Below, in pieces: positions 24,995 to 32,864 of a DNA stretch of 64,000 bases. Position 1 is the stretch's first letter; each line of letters begins with the position of its first letter. Below the pieces are notes generated by a model, which searched no databases, was not told where the DNA came from, and worked only from the letters and a program-made list of their open reading frames with translations. The DNA lies in NCBI RefSeq assembly GCF_947502895.1, contig NZ_CANNBM010000001.1:310001-374000 (forward strand), in the 5' to 3' direction. The translations under genes and the position numbers were made by a program. This DNA is from an uncultured Sulfitobacter sp. (GTDB lineage Bacteria; Pseudomonadota; Alphaproteobacteria; Rhodobacterales; Rhodobacteraceae).

Positions 24995-25131
24995 CCCCTC
25001 TTATCCGGCGCTTGCAAGTCTGGTGCAAGGTTCACCAAGCACAACAGGCCCAAGCGCGGGGGCACTGCCATCTGCCGCTCATTCAATCGACCCCTTTGGG
25101 AGAAGGGGCGATCCACAACCGGGAGGAACTT

Positions 25132-26238
25132 ATGTTTACGTTGAAAAACACACGCCGCGCCGCACTGGGGCTGGTGGCCGCTGCTGCTGCGACCTTTGGT
25201 CTGCAAGCCCACGCTGGCGGTCATGGCATTGATCTTGAGGGTAAAACCGTTGAATGGATCATCCCGTTCTCGGAAACAGGTGGTTCGGCCAAATGGGCCA
25301 ACTTTTATGCACCATTGCTGTCAGAAGCCCTGCCAGGCCAGCCGACTGTTGTCGTGAAATTCATGCCTGGTGCAGGCTCGACAAAGGGTGCGAACTTTTT
25401 CCAAGAGCAGAAATACAATGACGGCACGCTGATCTTCGGCTCGTCCGGCTCGACCCAGTTTCCCTATCTGTTGGGCGATCCACGGGTAAAGTTTGAATAT
25501 GCCGACTGGAATGTTGTTCTGGCCTCTGGCACGGGCGGTGTCGCCTATCTGCCGCCGGAAATCGCGGCCAAAATGGACGGTCTGAACGCGGCCCCGCTGC
25601 AAGGTGAGGATTTCATCTACGGCAACCAAGGCGCCACGCGTCTTGATCTGGTGCCAACGCTGGCATGGGAAATGCTGGGCCTGAACGTGGAATCGGTCAT
25701 GGGCATCAAGGGCCGTGGTGATGGCCGTCTGATGTTCGAGCGCGGTGAGGCCAACATCGACTATCAGACGTCCTCGTCCTATCTGTCGGGCGTCACGCCA
25801 CTGGTCGAGGCAGGCACAGCTGTGCCGATGATGACATGGGGCTCGCTGGATGATGCAGGCAATATCGCCCGCGATCCCACCTTCCCCGACATCCCGACCT
25901 TCAAGGAAGTCTGCGAAGCCACTGACGGTTGCGAAACATCCGGCGAAAAATGGGACGCATGGAAAGCGTTTTTCATTGCGGGTTTCCCAGCGCAGAAAAT
26001 GGTGTTCCTGCCAAACGGTGCCAGCAACGACGCGATCGTGACCTACACCAAAGCCTTTGAAGCCGTCAAAGCACGCGCGGATTTCGCCGAAATCTCGGGC
26101 AAGCGTCTGGGCAAGTACCCGCAAATGACGGGTGATGCGGCCCAAAAAGCCATGGAAAGCGCCACCAAAGTGACGCCTGAAGCCAAAGCATTCATTGTGA
26201 ACTGGTTGCAGGAAAAATACGGCGTGTCGCTAAACTAA
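25132..26238 (+). CDS. tctC: Tripartite tricarboxylate transporter substrate-binding protein
   Basis: The periplasmic solute-binding protein of a TTT-family secondary transporter. The 368-residue protein starts at the ATG at 25132, after GGGAGGA, with a signal peptide (AALGLVAAAAATFGLQAHA). The mature part opens VEWIIPFSETGGSAKWANFYAPLL, a variant of the TctC ligand loop, and FMPGAGSTKGANFF follows. It is about 40 residues longer than typical TctC proteins. The actual ligand cannot be read from sequence; the context points to a tricarboxylate. Confidence 0.9.
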   Translation: MFTLKNTRRAALGLVAAAAATFGLQAHAGGHGIDLEGKTVEWIIPFSETGGSAKWANFYAPLLSEALPGQPTVVVKFMPGAGSTKGANFFQEQKYNDGTLIFGSSGSTQFPYLLGDPRVKFEYADWNVVLASGTGGVAYLPPEIAAKMDGLNAAPLQGEDFIYGNQGATRLDLVPTLAWEMLGLNVESVMGIKGRGDGRLMFERGEANIDYQTSSSYLSGVTPLVEAGTAVPMMTWGSLDDAGNIARDPTFPDIPTFKEVCEATDGCETSGEKWDAWKAFFIAGFPAQKMVFLPNGASNDAIVTYTKAFEAVKARADFAEISGKRLGKYPQMTGDAAQKAMESATKVTPEAKAFIVNWLQEKYGVSLN

Positions 26239-26251
26239 CCTTTGCTTTTTG

Positions 26252-26279
26252 AGCGCCCCGCCCGCAACGGCGGGGCGCT
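26252..26279 (+). terminator. GC-rich hairpin between tctC and tctAB
   Basis: An 11-bp perfect stem AGCGCCCCGCC/GGCGGGGCGCT with a 6-base loop lies just after the tctC stop and is followed by only a short T run (TTTC). It is more likely an attenuator or mRNA-stabilising hairpin that raises tctC expression over the permease than a full terminator. Confidence 0.7.
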
Positions 26280-26306
26280 TTCACAAGCAAAGGGGGAGGA
26301 GATTTC

Positions 26307-28334
26307 ATGGAAGTCATCATGGAGGCGCTGCCCGCGTTCGGCGATGCTTGGGCGCTGATTTTGCAGCCTGTCGTGCTGGGCTATCTGGTCATGGGTGTAG
26401 TCATGGGCCTGTGCATCGGGGTCTTTCCGGGCCTTGGCGGGATCGCTGGCCTGTCGCTGCTGCTGCCTTTCATGTTCGGGATGGAGCCTGTCTTGGGCCT
26501 TGCCCTGATGATCGGGATGGTGGCCGTTGTGCCGACCTCCGACACATTTGCCTCTGTGCTGATGGGCATTCCCGGCTCTTCCGCGTCGCAAGCCACCGTG
26601 CTGGACGGCTTTCCCATGGCGAAAAAGGGCATGGCGGCGCGCGCGCTGTCGGCGGCCTTTGCCTCGTCGTTGTTTGGCGGGCTGGTGGGGGCGAGCTTCC
26701 TGACAGTGTTCATTCTGATCGCGCGGCCCATTGTGTTGGAGTTCCGCACACCCGAGCTGTTGATGATTACCATATTTGGTCTTTCCATGGTGGGCATCCT
26801 TGCAGGCCGTGTGGCGATCAAGGGGATCGTGGCGGCGGGCCTTGGCATGTTGATCGGCACCATTGGCGAGGGCGCCTCTTCGGGTGATTTGCGCATGTCG
26901 TCCTATGATTTCCCGTACCTCACGGACGGTTTGAAACTGGTCATCGTAGGCCTTGGTATTTTCGCCATCCCCGAGATCATCTCGCTATTGCGCAAGGACC
27001 GCGCCATATCCGAGCGCCCGCAACTGGGCGGTGGATGGATCGCGGGCATACGCGACTGGTTTGCCAATATCTGGCTTTCGGTGCGTTGCTCGATCATCGG
27101 GGTGGTTGTGGGTGTAATCCCCGGCCTTGGCGGATCGGTGGTGGACTGGATCGCTTATGGCCATGCGGTGCAAACCACCAAGGACAAGTCCAACTTTGGC
27201 AACGGCGAAGTGCGCGGCGTGATCGGGCCAGAAAGCTCCAACAACGCCAAGGAAGGCGGCGGGCTGGTCCCAACGCTGCTGTTCGGTATTCCCGGATCAG
27301 GGTCTATGGCAATTTTCATCGGGGCGATTGCCCTGCTGGGGTCGGGCCAGATCGAGGTCGGGCCTGCCATGCTGAAAAACAACCTTGATATCACTTATGC
27401 GATCGTCTGGCTGCTGGCGCTGGCCAATGTAGTGGGCACCGTGATCTGCATCGCCGCATCGGGCGGGATCGCCAAGCTGACGACAATCCGTTTTGTACTG
27501 CTGGCCCCGTTCCTGTTCATGATTATCAGCTTTGCGGCTTTCCAGTCAGGCCAGAACCTGATGGATCTGGTGGCCCTGTTTGCCATCGGATTTCTGGGCA
27601 TCCTGATGCGCCGGTTTGACTGGTCGCGCCCTGCCTTTCTGATCGGGTTTGTCCTGTCCAACCCCGCCGAGACCTACGCAAATCAGGCGATCCAGATCGC
27701 ACAGTCGCGTTTCCGCAAAGGATTTGGCGAGGGGATCGACTATATCTTTTCGCCCATCGTTATCGTGCTGCTGGTCATCACGGTGATCTCGGTTGTGCTG
27801 GGGCTGCGGCAGGCCAAACACATCATGGCCGAAGGCGATGTGCAGTCAGGCTCCAAACGTGCGCCGCTGGTGTTCTTGCTGCTTGTGACGGGATATATCG
27901 CCTATGCACTTTTCGATGCGGCCTCAATCCCCAGCTATAGCCGTGACCGCACATTCCCGATCTTTGTAGCCTCTGTCTGTCTGGTGGGCTGTGCGCTGCT
28001 GATCATCCGCATGATGCTAAAACCTGAAACCGACACTATTTTCGCGGATCGTGAACGCAGCGGCGAAGATGCAGATGCGACCCATGGGCTGTGGTCCACA
28101 TTGGGCTGGTTCGGCGCCCTGCTGGTGCTGACCTCGCTGTTGGGCTTTATCCTTGCGCTCATGCTTTTCCTGTTCACCTTCATGCGGGTGCGTGCAGGCG
28201 TCAGCACGGCATATGCCGCAGGCTACACGGCGGCAGGGCTTGCGTTTATCTGTGCGATGGCATGGATGCTGAACCGTGATTTCCCACCCGGATTGCTGCA
28301 AGAAACCTTCACTCTGCCTTGGCCTTTGACATGA
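26307..28334 (+). CDS. TctA-TctB fusion permease of a tripartite tricarboxylate transporter
   Basis: A 675-residue membrane protein. Residues 1 to about 505 form the large TctA permease, with the two conserved glycine-rich segments FPGLGGIAGLSLLLPFMFG and IPGLGGSVVDWIAYGHA and about 11 membrane segments. Residues about 510-675 form a four-helix region matching the small TctB subunit, normally a separate gene. Start at 26307 follows GGAGGAG. It is in series with tctC upstream and the isomerase gene downstream (ATGA overlap). Confidence 0.9.
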   Translation: MEVIMEALPAFGDAWALILQPVVLGYLVMGVVMGLCIGVFPGLGGIAGLSLLLPFMFGMEPVLGLALMIGMVAVVPTSDTFASVLMGIPGSSASQATVLDGFPMAKKGMAARALSAAFASSLFGGLVGASFLTVFILIARPIVLEFRTPELLMITIFGLSMVGILAGRVAIKGIVAAGLGMLIGTIGEGASSGDLRMSSYDFPYLTDGLKLVIVGLGIFAIPEIISLLRKDRAISERPQLGGGWIAGIRDWFANIWLSVRCSIIGVVVGVIPGLGGSVVDWIAYGHAVQTTKDKSNFGNGEVRGVIGPESSNNAKEGGGLVPTLLFGIPGSGSMAIFIGAIALLGSGQIEVGPAMLKNNLDITYAIVWLLALANVVGTVICIAASGGIAKLTTIRFVLLAPFLFMIISFAAFQSGQNLMDLVALFAIGFLGILMRRFDWSRPAFLIGFVLSNPAETYANQAIQIAQSRFRKGFGEGIDYIFSPIVIVLLVITVISVVLGLRQAKHIMAEGDVQSGSKRAPLVFLLLVTGYIAYALFDAASIPSYSRDRTFPIFVASVCLVGCALLIIRMMLKPETDTIFADRERSGEDADATHGLWSTLGWFGALLVLTSLLGFILALMLFLFTFMRVRAGVSTAYAAGYTAAGLAFICAMAWMLNRDFPPGLLQETFTLPWPLT

Positions 28335-29422
28335 CCCAGACTGCTATTCCCTACCTCTTCATGCGCGGCGGCACATCGCGGGGCCCATACCTGAACCGCG
28401 CAGACCTGCCCGAAGATTTGGACACGTTAGCCCAAGTGCTGATCGCTATTGTCGGCTCTGGCCATCCGCTCAACATTGACGGGATTGGCGGTGGGGCCGC
28501 GGTCACGACCAAGGTCGCGATGTTGTCGCCTTCAAGGGACGCATGGGCGGATGTGGATTATTTCTTTGCGCAGGTCAGCGTCGAGGACGGGCTGGTGGAT
28601 TTCAAACCAACCTGTGGCAATATCCTGTCGGGTGTCGGGCCTGCGGCGATTGAGATGGGGTTGGTCGAGGCGCGCGAAGGCCAGACCACTGTCAATATCC
28701 GCGCCGTGAACACCGAAGCGCGGGTAAGCGCGATTGTGCAGACGCCAAAAGGTAGCGTCAGCTATGAGGGAGCCACCGAGATCGCAGGTGTCCCCGGCAC
28801 CAGCGCACCCGTTGCCCTGCAGTTCATGGAGACAGTGGGCGGTGTGACAGGAGCCTTCCTGCCCACCGGAAACACGGTTGATACCATCGACGGGATCGAC
28901 GTGACCTGCATGGACGTGGCCATGCCTATGGTGATTGCACGCGCCGATAGTTTCGGCCTGAGCGGGTACGAGAGCGCGGCAGAGCTGGACGAGAACAGAG
29001 AGTTCTTTGCACGTATGGAGGCGCTGCGTCTCAAGGCGGGCGCACTGATGGGCATGGGCGATGTCACAAAATCGGTCACGCCGAAGTTCGGCTTGTTGGC
29101 CCCTGCCCGCGCAGGCGGGACAATCGCCACGCGGTATTTCATGCCTTGGAACACGCACCCCTCAATGGCGGTGACTGGCGCGCAGTGTCTTGCGTCATGC
29201 GTGCTGACACCTGGCACGGTGGCGCATGGGCTGGCGGCTGTGCCAAACATGACGCCCGCCTCCATCACGCTGGAGCACGCATCAGGCACCATTGACGTGG
29301 TTGTGGATTACGCCCGAACCGACAAAGGTTTCGAGGTGCGATCCGCTGGCCTTGTCCGTACCGCACGCAAGATCGCCGCCGGTGAGGTGTTTGTGCCTTC
29401 CCACGTTTGGGCGGGTCTCTGA
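28331..29422 (+). CDS. PrpF / 4-oxalomesaconate tautomerase-like isomerase
   Basis: A 363-residue PrpF-family isomerase. The start at 28331 overlaps the permease stop by 4 bases. The N-terminus IPYLFMRGGTSRGPYLNRADLP and the segments GIGGGAAVTTKVAML and PTCGNILSGVGPAAIEMGL (catalytic cysteine) match the tautomerase branch. Known members interconvert 4-oxalomesaconate tautomers or aconitate isomers. Beside a tricarboxylate transporter and a TcuA-like enzyme, an aconitate isomerase role (trans- to cis-aconitate) is a reasonable inference. Confidence 0.85.
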   Translation: MTQTAIPYLFMRGGTSRGPYLNRADLPEDLDTLAQVLIAIVGSGHPLNIDGIGGGAAVTTKVAMLSPSRDAWADVDYFFAQVSVEDGLVDFKPTCGNILSGVGPAAIEMGLVEAREGQTTVNIRAVNTEARVSAIVQTPKGSVSYEGATEIAGVPGTSAPVALQFMETVGGVTGAFLPTGNTVDTIDGIDVTCMDVAMPMVIARADSFGLSGYESAAELDENREFFARMEALRLKAGALMGMGDVTKSVTPKFGLLAPARAGGTIATRYFMPWNTHPSMAVTGAQCLASCVLTPGTVAHGLAAVPNMTPASITLEHASGTIDVVVDYARTDKGFEVRSAGLVRTARKIAAGEVFVPSHVWAGL

Positions 29423-29447
29423 CTTCTACAGACAAAAGGACGTTCCC

Positions 29448-30416
29448 ATGAAGGTTCACATTCTTGACGATTGGTTCGACACGCTGCGCGGCCTGCCGTG
29501 CTTTGCAAAGCTGGCGGCGCATGATGTGACTGTCTGGACTGACCACGCGCCCGACCCCGCCACGCTGGCCGCACGCGTGCAAGAGGCCGAGGCCTTGGTC
29601 CTGTTTCGCGAGCGTACAAAAATCGGGGCGGACCTGTTGGGCGGGGTGCCGAACCTCAAGCTGATCTCCCAGCGCAGCGTCTATCCCCATATCGATGTGC
29701 AAGCCTGTAGCGATCATGGCGTCCTGCTCTGCTCGAACATGCATTCTGGCACGCCGTCCTATGCAGCGGCGGAGCATACGCTGGCGTTGATCCTTGCCAG
29801 CTATCGTCAAATTCCGCAGCAAGTGGCATCGCTGAAATCGGGCAACTGGCAGTCAGGTGTCGGGCGCACATTGCGCGGCCGCACGCTGGGCCTCTACGGC
29901 TATGGCCGCATTGCGGGGGCCGTTGCCGAATACGCGCGGGCCTTGGGGATGCAGGTGCAATGGTGGTCCTCGGACGAAGGGCGCGCACGGGCCACGGCGG
30001 CGGGTGAGACCGTTGCGGCCTCGCGTGAAGCGTTCTTTGCCACCAGCGATATTGTGAGCGTTCATGTCAGGCTGAAGCCCGCCACACGGGGGATCATCAC
30101 AGCGGCTGATCTGGCCGCGATGCAGCCGCGGGCGCTGTTTGTGAACACCTCACGCTCGGGGTTGGTCCAGACAGGTGCGCTGGAAGCCGAGATCGCGCGC
30201 GCGCGCATCCATGCCGCTGTTGATGTCTTTGATGTGGAGCCGCTGACCGATACGAACCACCCGCTGTTGACCCATCCAAACGTCATTGCAACCCCGCATC
30301 TGGGCTATGTGACCGAGGATGAATTCGATCTGCAATTCTCGGACATCTTTGACCAGATCAACGCTTATGCGCAGGGTGCGCCCATTCACATGATCAATCC
30401 AGAGGTCTACTCCTGA
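29448..30416 (+). CDS. D-2-hydroxyacid dehydrogenase family protein
   Basis: A 322-residue NAD-dependent oxidoreductase of the D-isomer 2-hydroxyacid dehydrogenase/phosphoglycerate dehydrogenase type. The Rossmann motif is TLGLYGYGRIAGAVAEYA; catalytic residues appear in NTSRSGLVQ (Arg), DVFDVEPL (Glu) and TPHLGYVT (His). The start at 29448 has AAAGGA upstream. It is 25 bases after the isomerase gene and shares its operon; the 3' end overlaps a convergent gene by 10 bases. The substrate is unknown. Confidence 0.88.
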   Translation: MKVHILDDWFDTLRGLPCFAKLAAHDVTVWTDHAPDPATLAARVQEAEALVLFRERTKIGADLLGGVPNLKLISQRSVYPHIDVQACSDHGVLLCSNMHSGTPSYAAAEHTLALILASYRQIPQQVASLKSGNWQSGVGRTLRGRTLGLYGYGRIAGAVAEYARALGMQVQWWSSDEGRARATAAGETVAASREAFFATSDIVSVHVRLKPATRGIITAADLAAMQPRALFVNTSRSGLVQTGALEAEIARARIHAAVDVFDVEPLTDTNHPLLTHPNVIATPHLGYVTEDEFDLQFSDIFDQINAYAQGAPIHMINPEVYS

Positions 30417-31099
30417 GCAGCCGAGTGGGCAGCGACAAACCCGTCGGACACGGCCCGCGCGACAAATTCGTTGAGCGCCGCAATTGCCACTGCGTCGTGA
30501 TGGGGCAGCACCATGGCCTGTCGTACTTCTGTCATCACGCCAGACAGGATGTGTACAGAAGGGTCGTCCGCAAAATACCCCTCCAGCGAGGCGCGCACAC
30601 CAGCCACTGCATCGCATTGCCCAGCAGCAAAAGCGGCAAAGCTGTCGGGCGGCGTACCCGAGCGTTCCAACGTCGCATGTTTCAGCGTTTTGGTCAGGTG
30701 CATGTCATAGGCCGAGCCCGTGGCCGTCAGCACTGAGACGCCGGTCGCATCAATATCGCCAACATCACGCAAATATTCCGCATCAGCGCGCACCGCGAAT
30801 GTTGCCTCGATCACGATGTAAGGATCGGTAAACGCGACCTTTTGCGCGCGCATGGGATCAATCGCCAAAAACCCGACATCCCAGCGCCCCTGCCCCGCAT
30901 CGGCAAAGACTTTGCCCGCGCCTGCATACACCACTGTTTCAAGCTCTGCGCCGATTTCCGACGCCAAACGCCGCGCCAAGGCGGGACTAACCCCTGTGAG
31001 GGTGCCGTCCGATTGCTGCTGCACCAATGCGCGGTTGCCCGTGTTGATGGCCGCACGCAATTCGCCGTTCTGCGCCAAAGCGGCAAGTTGGGTTTTCAT
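30407..31099 (-). CDS. Solute-binding-protein-like protein without signal peptide
   Basis: A 230-residue SBP_bac_3-type protein (family of amino-acid-binding proteins). Phrases GRWDVGFLAIDPMRAQKVAFTDPY and YIVIEATFAVR are typical. No signal peptide precedes the fold: it begins MKTQLAALAQNGELRAAINTGN, so it appears cytoplasmic. I prefer the ATG at 31099, with AGGA 7 bases upstream, to the in-frame ATG at 31114. It follows the AbrB-family gene by 18 bases in the GntR operon. It might be a ligand sensor or carrier rather than an ABC component. Confidence 0.75.
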   Translation of the reverse strand: MKTQLAALAQNGELRAAINTGNRALVQQQSDGTLTGVSPALARRLASEIGAELETVVYAGAGKVFADAGQGRWDVGFLAIDPMRAQKVAFTDPYIVIEATFAVRADAEYLRDVGDIDATGVSVLTATGSAYDMHLTKTLKHATLERSGTPPDSFAAFAAGQCDAVAGVRASLEGYFADDPSVHILSGVMTEVRQAMVLPHHDAVAIAALNEFVARAVSDGFVAAHSAAQE

Positions 31100-31117
31100 A
31101 TCGGGTCCTGACATTTT

Positions 31118-32158
31118 CTAGATTTTACGGCGGCGTTCAAACCATCGCGCAAAAAGCGGCGCACCAAGGATGACCACAAAAATGCGTAGCACATGATGCG
31201 CCACAACAAATGCCATATCCGCACCTACGATAATCGCCAGCACCGTCAGCTCTGCCTGACCGCCAGGGGCAAAGGCGAGAATCGTCTCCATCGGCGGGGC
31301 GAGTCCCGCAAGGTGGATCGTTTCGGCAAAGAACACCGTTAGCAGAAGCAGGATCACACAAAACCCCAACCCAGCAATCACGATGCGGCGCACTTCGCCC
31401 ATGGTGACGCCTGCATATTTGCATCCCACACTCATCCCGATAAAGAATTGAGCAGCCCAGATCGCCTCGGCTGGCGGGCGGTGTTGCAGCACACCGGTCA
31501 GCGCCAGAAGGGCTGCCAGCAACAGCGGGCCCAGAATGGTAGCGCCAAACATGCCCGCACGCTTGGCCAGTTGCCACCCCGCAAGGCCGCAAAACACCAT
31601 CAGCGCCAACTGATCGGGCGCGATCGTGGTTGCAGGCGCGCCAGGCGGATTGGTCAGGTCCGCATCCCATACCCAAACCAGCAGGAAAGGCAGCGCCACC
31701 ACGATTACCATCACCCGTGTTGCATGGATCAGCGATAGGGCGCGCACGTCACCGCCCGCCTCTTCGCCGAACACCAGCATATCCTGCAAGCCGCCCGGCA
31801 TGGCCGCGTAATAGCTGGTGGCAAAGTCAAACCCGCACAGGCGCTGGAAATACAACACGCCCAACACGCCAATGCAGCCTGTCATCACAGGGATCATCAA
31901 CATCGTGGGCCACATCCCCCCCATCGAGATCAACAGCGTTGTCGTAAATGTGGCCCCCACAGCCACTCCCAAAATCGTGCGCATTGCTTCGTCAACAGGC
32001 TTGATCCCGCGCATCGGCACACCTGCCAGTGCGGCGATCAGACATGCACAGATCGGCCCTAGCAACCACGGCAGCGGCAGATGCAGCGCCTTGAACAGGG
32101 CCACACCGATGCCCGCCACAGTAAAGGCCGCGATCAGGGGCAGTATGGGCTTGCTCAT
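31118..32158 (-). CDS. AbrB family (PF05145) membrane protein
   Basis: A 346-residue integral membrane protein with about ten hydrophobic segments and the family phrases LPLPWLLGPICACLIAAL (about 28-45) and YYAAMPGGLQDMLVFGEEAGGD (about 115-136). It also has an internal repeat of the family type. These proteins are often called 'ammonia monooxygenase' or 'AbrB regulator' in databases, but they are predicted transporters. The start at 32158 overlaps the GntR stop by 4 bases. The linked GntR and TcuA-like genes suggest carboxylate transport (inference). Confidence 0.85.
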   Translation of the reverse strand: MSKPILPLIAAFTVAGIGVALFKALHLPLPWLLGPICACLIAALAGVPMRGIKPVDEAMRTILGVAVGATFTTTLLISMGGMWPTMLMIPVMTGCIGVLGVLYFQRLCGFDFATSYYAAMPGGLQDMLVFGEEAGGDVRALSLIHATRVMVIVVALPFLLVWVWDADLTNPPGAPATTIAPDQLALMVFCGLAGWQLAKRAGMFGATILGPLLLAALLALTGVLQHRPPAEAIWAAQFFIGMSVGCKYAGVTMGEVRRIVIAGLGFCVILLLLTVFFAETIHLAGLAPPMETILAFAPGGQAELTVLAIIVGADMAFVVAHHVLRIFVVILGAPLFARWFERRRKI

Positions 32159-32805
32159 CCTTGCATGCCGCGCAGACGGTGCCGCAAGGAGGTCTGCAAG
32201 TGCGCCGCTGCCGCCTCGCCCGCCGCTTCTGCGTCCCCCATACGAATGGCGGCAATAATCTCGCCATGTTGGGCGCAAACGGTGACAATCCGTGCCTCGG
32301 CATCCAGCGTCGTGGGCCCCAGCAACAGCAGCGCATTGTTCAATCCCCGCGCTGCATCCAGCAAAAAGCGGTTGCGCGTGGCCATGTAGATACAGCGGTG
32401 AAAATCCTGATTAAGCGCGGCGGCGGCTTGGGTATCGTCCCCCGCCGCGTGGATCTGAGCATTCAGATCCTCCAGCACGTCGATCTCTGCCGCACTTGCG
32501 TGTTTAGCGGCCATCTGCGCTGCCGTGCGCTCTAACACCAGCCGCATTTCATACAGCTCAACCACCTCGGGCTGCGACAATGTGCGGATCACTGCCCCGA
32601 TGCGGGGGCGATGCTCGACAATTCCGTCGCTCTCCAGTTTGCGCAGCGCCTCGCGCACAGGCGTACGCGACAGGTCCAACTCAGCGGCGACCTCAACCTC
32701 GCGAAGACGATCACCCGGGGTATAGACCCCTGTACGGATCGCCGTATGCAGCCGGTGGTAAGCAAGCTCGCCCTGCGAAAGTTCTTGTAATTGCGGCGCG
32801 TCCAT
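32155..32805 (-). CDS. GntR-family (FCD) transcriptional regulator
   Basis: A 216-residue regulator with an N-terminal winged helix (ELAYHRLHTAIRTGVYTPGDRLREVEVAAEL, SRTPVREALRKLESDGIVE) and a C-terminal FCD ligand domain (EMRLVLERTAAQMAA; metal-type residues in LNQDFHRCIY and CAQHGEII). I chose the ATG at 32805 (MDAPQLQEL); the longer frame runs through the operator. A perfect palindrome lies 14 bases upstream, between this gene and the divergent dehydrogenase gene, so it probably controls both. Confidence 0.9.
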   Translation of the reverse strand: MDAPQLQELSQGELAYHRLHTAIRTGVYTPGDRLREVEVAAELDLSRTPVREALRKLESDGIVEHRPRIGAVIRTLSQPEVVELYEMRLVLERTAAQMAAKHASAAEIDVLEDLNAQIHAAGDDTQAAAALNQDFHRCIYMATRNRFLLDAARGLNNALLLLGPTTLDAEARIVTVCAQHGEIIAAIRMGDAEAAGEAAAAHLQTSLRHRLRGMQG

Positions 32806-32818
32806 TTTAATCAGCCCA

Positions 32819-32842
32819 TATTGTATCCACGTGGATACAATA
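32819..32842. promoter_or_regulatory. 24-bp perfect palindrome, candidate GntR operator
   Basis: Half-site TATTGTATCCAC is followed directly by its reverse complement GTGGATACAATA. It sits in the 59-base gap between the GntR gene (minus) and the tricarballylate dehydrogenase-like gene (plus). Such palindromes are typical FCD/GntR binding sites. Confidence 0.85.
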
Positions 32843-32864
32843 CAGCAACCAAAGGAAAACACCA

